DNA from: Tetradesmus obliquus
Taxonomy: Eukaryota; Chlorophyta; Chlorophyceae; Sphaeropleales; Scenedesmaceae
Length of the DNA stretch: 64,000 nucleotides
Direction: 5' to 3'
Assembly: GCA_030272155.1 (NCBI GenBank)
Contig: CP126197.1
Location: 1,054,001-1,118,000, forward strand
A program made the position numbers and the translations under genes. The notes under the pieces were generated by a model that searched no databases, was not told the origin of the DNA, and saw only the letters and a program-made list of their open reading frames with translations. The number at the start of each line of letters is the position of its first letter. Positions within the stretch are counted from its first letter, which is position 1. Below, in pieces: positions 11,550 to 22,240 of this stretch.

Positions 11550-13194
11550 ATGCTTGTGAGCAACATGGCGACAAAGGTGCATTTCGTCATCTTAGCTGCC
11601 GTGCTTGCTCTTAGCCAGGTTTCATGTGCAAGGCATATCCTGCAGGCACCGGCAGCAGGGATGAACCCACCAGTCCTGGAGTCAGGCCCTGCAACCACAT
11701 CAGCACCAGCAACAGGGGCAAATGCAGCAGCGGCCAATGCAGCAGGGACAAACGCAACAGGGGAAATTGCCGCAGGAAACAATGCAGCAGTAGCCAAATC
11801 CACCCTCAGCAACACCACGTACCCCACCCTTGAGGCTGCACTTACTGCAGCCAACCTGACAACGCTGGCAGCAGCAGTGCAGGCAGCTGGCTTACCTGCC
11901 AATGCAACGGAAAACGTCACTATTCTGGCGCCAACCAACAAGGCCTTCACACAGCGGCTGCAGAAAGACCTCCAGATGACACCACAGCAGCTCCTGCAGA
12001 ACAAAACACTCTTGGTGGAGGTGCGTGAATGTTGTTGAACAGTGCTTGCAGGCACTGTTCTTGCAGGAACAACGCTTGCAGGGAGAGTACTTGCAGGAAA
12101 ATGGCTTGCAGGAACAGCGCTTGCAGGCACAGCGGTTGCAGGAGCAATGCTTGCAGGCACAGCGGTTAAAGGAGCAATGCTTGCAGGAACAGCGGTCGCA
12201 TGAACAGTGCTTGCAGGAACGGTGCCTGCAGGCTGCAGGATCAGTGCTGGCAGGAACAGAGTTAGCTTGCGTGTGGGCATACATTTGAACAGTGCTTACC
12301 ATAACCAATACCTTGGATGATCAATGCAGAATCCAATGCACACCATTGGCAGCCACAGCCCTGCTGCTGCACCCTGCTGCATGCTGCCTGTGTGCAATCA
12401 CCGCCTGCACCAGCCTGCTGCTGATTCAGTGCCGGACAGCTGGAAAGGCATGCATTCAGCCGACAGCGACCACTGCAATGCACTGTCAGCTGTTGCAATA
12501 TATATGCCGTGCTGTGACACTGCACCATATTTGCCACACACACCTGCAGGTGCTGTCCTACCACATCATTCCAGGAGTTGTGCGCAGCAGCCAGCTAACT
12601 GACAGGCAGACAATGCCTACTGCTCTGGCTGGAGCTAAGCCGCTTGTTGTGAGGGTGAGCAGCAGCAGCAGCAACAGCAACCGCAACAGCTGTTGTTGAC
12701 TTCAAAATTGCATCAGTTGCATGCAAGCAGGCTAATGAAGCATCCAAGACATTACATTAGTGTTGTGAAGGAGAGCAGGAGCAGGAGCAGCAGCAGCAGC
12801 AGCGGCATGTTCAGCATGGGTGTGACAGCATGCTCCTGCCAGGCTTGTGCTGTAACCAAATACAGGCGCAACAGTCGCGCTGCACACAGCATCATCAGGT
12901 GGTTTATTTGATTAAACTTTTTGCTGCTGCAGAGCAGCGATTGCTGCTGACCAGTCTGCGTGTGTTCCTGCTGCTGCTGTTTCTCGTGCATGGCTCATCT
13001 GTGTGCAGTTTGACCGAACCAATGCGGATGGCAGCAGGCGGCGTGTGCCGCAGATTGAATTCAAGGGAGCCACGGACAAGGCAGAAGTCCGCACAGCAGA
13101 CTTGCTGGTTGGCAATGTCGCAGTGGTGCATGTGGTGAATGATGTGCTGCTGCCGGCTGGTGTTGGCAAGAGTAGCAAGAAAACGAGCGGGTAG
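11550..13194 (+). CDS. single-domain FAS1 secreted protein 4
   Basis: Three exons give 253 residues, phase 0 throughout: 11550-12020, 12550-12654 and 13009-13194. The signal peptide (VHFVILAAVLALSQVSCA) is followed by an Ala/Asn/Gly-rich linker with repeated AAGNNA-type units, then one FAS1 domain with TILAPTNKAF, YHIIP and VVHVVNDVLLP. Exon 1 fuses regions that are two exons in genes 2 and 3, so an intron was lost here or gained there. The last exon starts inside the region that is continuous in the other genes, so an extra intron is present there. An upstream ATG in the same frame extends the open frame to 11154, but the signal peptide favours 11550. Confidence 0.88.
12030..12250. repeat. 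15-bp minisatellite in intron 1 of FAS1 gene 4
   Basis: About 14 imperfect units of the type GAACAGCGCTTGCAG start shortly after the donor at 12021. Each unit ends in TTGCAG, so nearly every unit presents a 3' splice-site-like sequence. Confidence 0.85.
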
Positions 13195-13354
13195 CTGCAT
13201 TGCTGCAGGCAATGATGAAGGAAGCTAGCAGATGTGTGTATTATGCCCTAAGCTGTCGCATATTGTAATAAGGAGATGCAAAGGGAACTGCAGTGCAGTG
13301 GTATGTCTCGCTGGATGATAGTGATTGTGTTTGCGCTTGTTGCATGAGAACTCG

Positions 13355-13455
13355 GTTCTGCAAGGCTTGCTGGTTGGCAATGCAGCGGTTGTGAGTGTGG
13401 TTATTGATGTGCTGCTGGCGTGCTGACAAGAGTAGCAAAACGATAAGCGGGTAGC
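13355..13455 (+). repeat. downstream copy of the last exon of FAS1 gene 4
   Basis: The segment resembles the end of the coding region (LLVGNAAVV, DVLLA, then AAGAGTAGCAAAACGA and GCGGGTAG) about 260 bases beyond the true stop. It is frameshifted relative to the gene, a decayed terminal-exon copy. Confidence 0.8.
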
Positions 13456-14504
13456 TGCTTGACTGCAGCCGAAGGTGAAGGAGGCCTAGGCTAGCAGATG
13501 CATGTGTTATGTGGTCAGGTATGTTGTCGCAGTAGTCGTGCAGTATGCAAATGAAGGATTTGGCAGAAGGATTTGCAGTGAAGTATTGTGCCACGTTGGC
13601 TGTTGGTGATAGATTGTCAGCTGGTGCATGTTGAGCTGAAGACACATACTGGATGCGAAAGTTGATAACAGCAAGCCTGCACAGAGCCTTCATGGGGATG
13701 TTGCTTGCTTGTAGCAGGAATATCATCGTCACAGTTGCCGCATGAATCAGGCAAAGCCAGGCATACTTCTGCAAGCTGCAATGTAAACACAAATTTGTTA
13801 CATGTTACTTCTTCAGCCTGTTAGCCAACAGCCATGTAGTGCTCTACGGCAGCCGTATGTGGCAGACACGTGCACCTGCCGGTGAACGCTGCTGTACATG
13901 TCTTGCCTTTTACACATACCCATCTAATGTGTGCAGACGTATCCATCTAATGTGTGCACAGCCGTCCCCATTCTGCAACGCTACGCCCATCTCCTTTCCC
14001 ACTGCAGACACCTTGCTGCACTTTGTGCGCTGCAACCACCATCATTCATTCACACAAGTTGTCCGCAGCATACATCTGGGCACATCCGCATCGTGCACTG
14101 TGCAATGCGAGTGACAGACAATACATAGCAGTCCTCACAATCTTGCCAACACCAACTCTCAGCAGACATAAATCGTCATTTTGCACCACCATGGGTTGCC
14201 TACCATCATGCTGCTGTGCAATTCACAATACTAACAAGATAATATGATCACCAAAGCAGGCGGTTGCAGTTTGGTCAAAAACAGCCGCATGAGCAAACTT
14301 CACTGCCACGGCAACTGCCGCTGCCAGCTTATTCAGTCGCAAACAACAGTGATGCATAAATACTTCATGCCAATGGTCACAATCCCGAATGCACCACTTT
14401 CAAGCAAAAGGCATGAACAACATGCATGTTCAAGATGACACCAAAGTCTCACAGCTGAACCAGGACCATCATGTCATAGCTCAAACACTTGCAGTGCTTG
14501 CAAA
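13456..14504. other. intergenic region between convergent genes
   Basis: 3' flanks of FAS1 gene 4 (+) and of the repeat-protein gene (-). No exon recognised. Short direct repeats around 13920-13970 (ATCCATCTAATGTGTGCA twice) are seen. Confidence 0.4.
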
Positions 14505-15642
14505 TTACATCTTCCTGCCTGCCTGGATACCCTCCTGCCAGTCTGGCGTCACACCAGTCTTCAGCATTGCCTCAAGGCGCTCCACCTGTGCCTTGTTCGC
14601 GTGCTTGGTGCCCTGCAGCCGCCTGCCGGCCTGGTTACCCTCCTGCCAGTCTGGCGTCACACCCGTCTGCGAACCACAAGGGAGCAGCAGTAACAGCAGC
14701 AGCAGCAGCAGACAGGCAGAAATAAATTCAACAATGCCCATGCAGCCTGCTTGTGCTACATCCGACCACAGTGTGCAGTGCACTTGAAGCATGCTTGCAT
14801 GCTTGCAGGTTCCTGTCTCGTTTGGACTCGAAAGCACAACCACCACCACAGTATGATATCATAACTCAAACTGAATTGTCATGACATCACACAACCCGGT
14901 CCTTGTTGGGCCGATTGAATAACAACACAGAACATTTGCATACATGCTGAACTACTGACAGGACCCACCACAGGATACTGTTGCACATCCTGATAAGTTC
15001 AAGCAGACGAGTTCCCACACAAGCCACAAACAGAAGCAGCAGGCCGGCAGCCTCTCACCTTCAGCAGAGCCTCAAGGCGCTCCACCTGTGCCTTGTTCAC
15101 TGGACCAGCGCCCTGCAGCCGTCTGCCCGCCTGAGCAGACGCCTGCCAGTCTGGCGTCACCCCAGCTTTCAGCAGAGCCTCAAGGCGCTCCACCTGTGCC
15201 TTGTTCACTGGACCAGCGCCCTGCAGTGTCCTGGCTGCCTGCAGAGCAGAAAGCAGCAGCCACACATCAGCAACTACACGCCTGTGACCTCGTTCGCTTT
15301 TTTCTGCAGATAGTGCTGCCATGCAGGAAATTTTGGAACTTGCTGCCATGCGTCCATACTACCGGTGCTGTGCTGCTGCTGTTGCCGCCACTGCTGCTAC
15401 CCGGCGAGCTGCGCTTACTGTGCATTGCTGTCTTGAACGCTGCACTGCCTACGCACATTCATTCTACACGTAAAACCGTACACAAAGGTTCATGAACGTA
15501 CCTTGGTCAAGCCGGACAGGAGTGATGCGCCAGCATCCTCTGCTGCAGTGGTGCCATGCAGCACCCTGGCATCCGAAAGCGGCAGAGCGGAGTAGCTCAG
15601 GCAAGAAACTACTATGATAAGAAAAAGATTTTTCTGCAACAT
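14505..15642 (-). CDS. secreted 36-residue-repeat protein A (unknown function)
   Basis: Three exons give 160 residues, all phase 0: 15642-15502, 15238-15059 and 14666-14505. Exon 1 is a signal peptide (NLFLIIVVSCLSYSALPLS) and the motif ARVLHGT. The rest is a tandem 36-residue repeat: T/AGVTPDWQ, then a short variable piece ending AGRRLQG, then NKAQVERLEALLK. There are one partial, two full and one truncated unit. The VERLEALLK part looks amphipathic and helical. The 180-base exon holds one full unit plus the second half of another, so repeat and exon structure are linked. An upstream in-frame ATG at 15678 is possible, but 15642 gives a better signal peptide. I do not recognise the family. 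A paralogue lies at 17655-18748. Confidence 0.75.
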
Positions 15643-17504
15643 GGCGTCTAATTGTCTTCGGTTGAAGAGCTGGTTCACAGATTACGACTCTGCGGTCACG
15701 CAAGATGCTGACAATTTAGGCTGTTAGATACCTTCCGTCGCAAATCAAGCGAATCGAGAGCAGCATTTGCTTGTATATGCTGCAGTCGCACAACCCTGCC
15801 TGTGCGTGTACGTGACGCAACTCGTCCGGACCTGTACGGAAGCTGCAGCAGCTGAGCGGTGATGTCATCATACGCCCTGGTTACGTCCTCGCACCAGCAA
15901 GGGTGCAATGACTGAAACTAATATACCAAATGTCGCTCATCATTTTTATACACCTTTGCAGGCGGTCGTTGTCAGCTGCTGCGTGCCTGCACACTGAAAA
16001 GCTGTATGTTGTGTTGCACAGACACACTCTGGCCTATGTGCTTTCAATGAAAGCAGTTGTCTTGCATCATAACTCTCATGGACACGGAAACCAGTTAAAG
16101 ACGACGTTTCAAGTCCCTCAAGCCCAAGGCACTGATAAGACCCTGTCCAGCCACAGGACACCATGGTATACCTGGCCAGGTCGCCTGCAGGTTGTTACAC
16201 CAGGCTGCTGGGACAGAAAGGGCTGCTGTGCACAGCCGGGTCTGCAAACTACACCATGCCGGTGCCCGAATGTACCTGGAAAGAGCGTGATGAACGCATG
16301 TTTCTGCATGGCTTGTGCGTGAACACAACATGCATGGTGCTGCTTGGCTGCCACGTGGCACCTGCTGTGCCGCGCCACCCAGCCACCGGCAATGCCATAG
16401 GCCAGCTGGCCAGCCCCATGGGCCGGCAGCAGCAAGGCAGGGTGCATTCGCGCTTTAACAAAAGCATGCTCATGAAGGGTTATGGGTCGACCCAAATGCA
16501 GATTCTAGGCCTGCTGATGAGACCACTGGTCGTGCTGTGAGCCTACCAGCAGTGATGCAACGGCTGTGCAGCTTACAAGCACTGCGCATCAGCCTCAACA
16601 CTTGCAAACAACTGTGCAACACCCTACACACGCAAACACAGATGGCAAGAACCTTTGAACAGTCTGATACTGAATTTAATGTTATTTCAACACAGCAATA
16701 ATTAAATAAAATCCAGGGCACATGATCTGACATGTACTTCAAGTAGTTTGGCGATGCAGCAAACAGCAGTCATAAAACACAGCCGTCATACCTAATTCTA
16801 CATTCAGAAGCACCTTAATCTAGCAAGCAAGGAATGGATTGTGGTGTGACATGAACAGCAGCACTGTCGAAGTGATGCGGCCTTTTCTGTTTTAAATTTC
16901 CTGCTGCGCGATTTGGCATTTCTGTCTGGCTGGAGGAGCCAAACAAATCCTGCAGGCAACAGCTGGCAAGGTCTACAGCTGGCAGGCTGGGATGCTCACA
17001 ATTGTGAAACCATTTTGGCAAAATGATGAAAAACAAAACTATTTGAAATGTTTTAATGCAAGATTAAAAGCACTCCTGGCAAGTTCTGGCGAGTGCTCAC
17101 AATGTTCTGACAGGCTGGCTTGGGTCACATGATTGATGGTGACAACATCCTGGAAAAGCATGGTTTCTGCATGCTGGGAAGGCACAAGCATTCCTGGAAA
17201 CATCATGGCAAGGTCAACAGCTGGCAGGCTGGATTGGTCACTTGGCCAACGACAATAAATCCGAGGAAGAGTTTGCATGCTGGGAGGGCGGAAGCATTCC
17301 TGGCAACGTCAAGGCGAAAGCGTGAACTGGCCCGCCATCAAGGAACAAGAAGGTGAATACATCTGTGAAACCACCATGGCAAAGGCACGCAACAACACCA
17401 GCAGAGTTTGCATGCAGTTTTGCACAAGGCTGTTTGCGAAAATGTGCAGCGGCACAAGCTTCAAACTACTGAAGCATCCACACCACTTCTTACTGCGATT
17501 CTGT
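15643..17504. other. intergenic region
   Basis: No supportable gene. Around 16960-17310 imperfect direct repeats recur (AGCTGGCAGGCTGG words and a block containing TGCATGCTGGGA followed by AGCATTCCTGG), possibly duplicated 3' flank of the next gene. Confidence 0.4.
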
Positions 17505-17558
17505 CTAGAGGCGGCGGCGCCTGCAGCCAAAGCAGCAAAGGTCGATGCTGCCCTTCTT
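17505..17558 (-). repeat. downstream copy of the C-terminal exon of repeat protein B
   Basis: The minus strand reads KKGSIDLCCFGCRRRRL and a stop, parallel to QKGSINLPGFGCRRRRF and stop at the end of the true gene about 150 bases upstream. It is another terminal-exon copy with its stop codon. Confidence 0.8.
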
Positions 17559-17654
17559 GATGCATCAATCGGGTATAACGTTCGGCTGGAACGTTCGGCT
17601 GAAACGTTCGGCTGAAACGTTAACACCCCAACACCAGACACGCCACACATGTCT

Positions 17655-18748
17655 TCAAAAGCGGCGGCGCCTGCAGCCGAAGCCGGGCAAGTTGATGCTG
17701 CCCTTCTGTGCGCAGGCGTGCGTGATGAGCTGCTGTCTGATTTCCGCGTAGGGCTGCTTGGGCTCCACACCCTCCTGCATGTGCAGCAAGTCAGCGCAAG
17801 GAGGTCGAATGGCAGGGCAGCGCATCCCAAGTCAGGGGCAGGGCGGGTGCATCTGTAAGGTGATCACAGCTCTGCAGCGGCCGCCACTGCAGCAGTGCTG
17901 CTCTGCTGCCAACGCATTGTCGGCTGATTGTTTCTAGCTGCTGTAGCCGTGGTGCGCTGCCAAGACAGGGCGGCTGCCGGCGCTGCAGTACAGAGTACAG
18001 GCTGTTTGTTGTAACGTTTATAATGGTTACCACAACGTTGTGGCTGTAGGTTTACAAAGGTAGCACACACGCTGCAACCCACCGAGATGCTGAAGCAGCG
18101 GACACACAATGCACAGCAAGACGCTGCCTTGAAGCCAGCTTATACGCTGCATTCAGCAGAGTGTGTGTGTTCCTGCTTACCTTGAGGTCTGCATTGATGC
18201 GTTCGATCTGTGCCTTGTTGGCTGGCTTGGCACCTTGCAGCCGCCTCAGCGCCTGCAGCAATGCAGAACAGGCATCAATGATCATTCAGAGCAGAGCAGC
18301 TGCTATGCGGCCAAAGCATTCCGCACCGTTGCTTCAACTTGATAAGGCTTACAAAATTCTAAGAGCAAAATGATATTTTCCTGCCACAGTGTGCTGCCTG
18401 TGCAGCAACAAGGACAGCAGTCTGCAGCTAAAATGCAAGCCATCAATAGCTGCTGTGTGTTCAAAATGTTCAGCTCACCGTAGCCGCAATGGCAGCATAC
18501 AAAGGGCATACAAACATACTTGTTGACTGGTGATTGGTTGCATCGCTCACCATGCCCAGCGTTGACATCACTGAAGCATGTTTTACATGCTCAGCTGCAG
18601 GCTGCAGTGCATTTGCTGCTGCCAGCTCAGCAGTGCCATGCAGGGCCCTGGCCTCAAGCAGTGGCATAAAGGAGCAGCTCATAAACACAGCCATCAGTAC
18701 TGCGGCAACTATCTTGCACGCCATGGACGGCCGATTGAGGAATTTCAC
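17655..18748 (-). CDS. secreted 36-residue-repeat protein B (unknown function)
   Basis: Three exons give 129 residues, phase 0: 18748-18551, 18252-18181 and 17774-17655. The signal peptide (IVAAVLMAVFMSCSFMPLL) is followed by EARALHGT, matching ARVLHGT of protein A. Exon 2 (24 residues) reads ALRRLQGAKPANKAQIERI, the same half-repeat as protein A. Exon 3 begins EGVEPKQPYAEIRQQL, the equivalent of GVTPDWQ, and ends in a basic tail GCRRRRF. The gene is a divergent, shorter paralogue with one repeat. Both are probably secreted; the function is unknown. Confidence 0.7.
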
Positions 18749-18813
18749 GGCGCGAGCTGCAATGCTACTACGTCACCTCCGTGGTTGCCAGAAATCAGAT
18801 GACAACAGCAAGG

Positions 18814-18820
18814 TATATAA
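18814..18820 (-). promoter_or_regulatory. TATA-like box of repeat protein B gene
   Basis: TATATAA on the plus strand (TTATATA on minus), 65-72 bases upstream of the ATG at 18748. Confidence 0.45.
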
Positions 18821-19884
18821 TGGAATGCACCTTACGTCTAAAGAACTAATCGTAGGCATCCTTTTAGAAGAAATAGTGTCGGCTGGCTGGCGTGAACTTT
18901 GGTCATCGTGGCAGAAAATCACGTGCACGTGCGCGGCGAATCGCCGGTGCCGCAGGTTGAATGCGGTACGCACCTTTCCCTGTGTTCCTATCACTAATCA
19001 AATTGCATTCATCTTTGTAGTACAATAATGCTGTTACAGCGTGGCACACGCGCATGAATGGTCAGGCCAAGCTCTGCACGGGGCATAGCTGTGGCTACAT
19101 CTATAGATGCAGGACAGCACAACACCAAAGGAACAAACCCCAAGCAGCAGCGCACCACTGAATATGACGATGGTACTGCAGCATTTGTCATAAAAATAGA
19201 GACCTGTTGTGCAGCGGACTCCAATGCACGGAAAGCAACATGCTTGCACACCACTGAACCAGCTGCAACCACAGCAGTCAGGGCAGCACATCGTGCTGCA
19301 CAATGCATGCCTCCGCCATGCCTGCAAGCGTCAGTTAAAAGCAATTGCAGGCAAGACAATACGTTTTGCAACAGCTGCATGCAACATATTGCTCACTCAC
19401 ATATCTGCAAGGGCCCCCTAAAGGCACCATGGCTGCTTCAACTTCAGTTGATTGTCAGCTCACTGCTCAGCTTCTGGTGCACCGACACTTGCTGCTGCAT
19501 GCTGTGCACTGCCACCAGCAGCTGCAGCAACTGCCGGCGCTGATGCAGCTGCTGCTTGCAAGCAATTTCCCTGAGGGCAGCGCAACCTGGCGGCAAGGTG
19601 CCATTCAACCTGGTGGCAAGTTGCCATCCCGCCCCCCTCGTAACCGCCTACGCAGCGCAAACACGCTTCACCTACAATTTGGAAGTCACACACACGCAAC
19701 TCGCCTGTTTGAAGAGCCAATGACGGGCTCATTGGCTAGAGGGAAAACACAACCTGGTCAAAGCACGGACCACTGCTCCTTTGTGCACATTGCACATAAC
19801 AGCTCAACAAACCCTGCTGCATCTCTGCACACACAGCTGCAACCTGCCCTGAAACCTGCAACTGCCCAAAGAATCCTCAGTAGT
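18821..19884. other. intergenic region
   Basis: No gene recognised. It lies between the promoter of repeat protein B and the decayed 3' copies of the CDC73 terminal exon. Confidence 0.4.
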
Positions 19885-20360
19885 CCAGCTCGCAGCGCCT
19901 GCCTTGCAGGAAGCTGTCCAGCTTTGTGTAGTAGTCCAGCATGGTGGTGTGGTCCAGGTGGCATGCCAGCTCAAACCAAACCACCACAAACCACAGTTGG
20001 CCCTTACTAAGGCTCTACTAGTAGTAGTCCAGCTGGCAGCGCCTGCCCTGCAGGAAGGCGTCCAGCTTTTGCATGCAGGTCCAGCATAGTAGTATTGCCC
20101 AGGTGGCATGCCAGCTCAAACCAAACCACCCTCAACCACCCATCAATGATCCAGCTTGCAGCGCCTGCCTTGCAGGAACATGTCCAGCTCTGTTTACAAG
20201 CGTGGTGCGGTCTAGGTGGCATGCCAGCTCAAACCAAACCACCACAAACCACGCCACGCCACGCAAGGACCATTGGTAGTCCAGCTCGCAGCGCCGCCCT
20301 TCAGGAACGCGCCCAGCTTTTGCATGCAGGTCCAGCATGTTGGTGTGTCCAGGTGGCATG
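19885..20360 (-). repeat. four downstream copies of the CDC73 last exon and its 3' flank
   Basis: The anchor CCAGCTCGCAGCGCCTGCC (or a variant) recurs at about 19885, 20029, 20151 and 20281; the real exon has it at 20409 (spacings 144, 122, 130, 128). On the minus strand each copy reads variants of LDYYTKLDSFLQGRRCELDY. Copies also share an adjoining block (TCAAACCAAACCACC) absent from the true exon, so exon and flank were duplicated together and then amplified. Confidence 0.9.
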
Positions 20361-20400
20361 CCAGCTGTGACCCAACCACCAGAGACCACTCTGCGGACCA

Positions 20401-20549
20401 TTAGTAATCCAGCTCGCAGCGCCTGCCCTGCAGGAACGCGTCCAGCTTTGTGTAGAAGTCCAGCATGGTGGTGTGGTCTAGGTGGCGCCCCGTGCGCCTC
20501 AGCGGCAGCTTCAGTACCTTCCAGCCCTCGACAGTCTCCGGTACCTGAC

Positions 20550-20619
<70 letters not shown>

Positions 20620-21190
20620 GAGAAGACGAATGTCAGGGAGGCAGTGTACAGACAGACACCAGAACGCAACAGGCAGGGCAGCAGGGGCCAGCATCAGCAC
20701 CTTCCAGCCCTCCACTTTCCAGCACCTGTGTAGCAGCAGCAGGAGTAGAAGTCGAAGAGGCGAAAGCCAGATTGAGTAGTTAATGGCAGAGTTATTACAG
20801 CTGTTGGAGCACCAAAGCCGCCCACCTTCTCATCGCTGTAGTGGAAGTAGGCCCCAAACAGCTGCGTTAAGGTCTCCCGCAGTTCGCCCTTGTTGAGCCA
20901 ATAGTACAGCTGTTATAACATCAACATGGCCCACCTTCTCATCGCTGTAGTAGAAGTAGGCCCCGAAGAGCTGCGTGAAGGTCTCCCGCAGCTCGCCCTT
21001 GTCGGCGCCCTTGAAGGGGAAGTCCTTGAACTGCCACGCCTTGCCCTGCAGCAGCAGCAGCAGCAGCGGCGGCAGCGGCGGCGGCAGCAGCAGCAGCAGC
21101 AGACAGTGAACAATCAGTGCATGTGCTGTGTGTGCTACAAATGTTAATGTAGCCACACAAGCAGAGCTTTGAACTGCCACGCCTTGCCCT

Positions 21191-21231
<41 letters not shown>

Positions 21232-22192
21232 GACAATAGCAGGTACATGTGGGTCCCGGTGCCATCACAGACGGCATAAGCCAAAACGGGATGAACAGAT
21301 GCTGGAAGGTGCCGCCACCACATATGAAACCGCCTCACAATCACGGCCACCACGCGCTTCCAGTCGGGGCGGCATGTAGTGCAGCCCACAACTGCGCAGC
21401 AGCGCGCAACAACAACTTGCAGCCGGCTCACCTGCACGATGACAGCCACCACGCGCTTCCAGTCGGGGTGGCCAGACCGCGGCACCTTGTCCGTCACGTG
21501 GTACCTGCAGGCGGCGCAGGCGGCAGCAGCAGCAGCAGCAGCGGACGCATCAGTAAGTCACTAATGCAAAAGTATATGAAGTTATGATTAATAGCACGAC
21601 TGCTGCACTGTGCGCTGGAGGGCGCACCAAGAGACATGGCAGCAGCAGCGCTGCTGCTGCCAGCACTGTGACAAGAGTGCTTCTGCATGTTCGCAGCGCT
21701 TGGTTGATCACGTCGCAACATCTGCAGCAGAGCTTTCATATAAAAGCACACGCATATACATATGCCCTACTCAATCAGGTGATGGCACATGTGTTACCGC
21801 GCCGTAACACCATCTTCTGTTATAACATGTTACTAACAAGTGTCCCACCTGGGCATGCGCGGCCCGCTGCGCAGTGCTGTGCGTGTGTAGTCCAGGCCCT
21901 TGGCCGGTTTCACATTGCCGGCAGCAGCAGCAGCCTCGGCACTGCAGGCAGTCAACAGGGGGCACAGCAGCAAGCATGTACAACAGCAGCAGCAGCAGCA
22001 GCAGCCTGGTCAGCAGCGCTGTGTGTGTAGTCCAAGCCCTTGGCCGGCTTCACAATGCCGGCAGCAGCAGCAGTAGCAGTAGCAGCCTCGGCACTGTAGG
22101 CGGGCACACCGGCAGCACGACAGCAGCAGCAGCAGCATGTTCAGAAGCACTGTGCGCGTGGTGCAGGTGCTTGGCCAGCTTGACGCTGCAGA

Positions 22193-22240
<48 letters not shown>

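Noticed and set aside
12025-12288. LQEQ pentapeptide-repeat protein
   Set aside because: It is the 15-bp minisatellite in intron 1 of FAS1 gene 4, and no exon joins it in phase.
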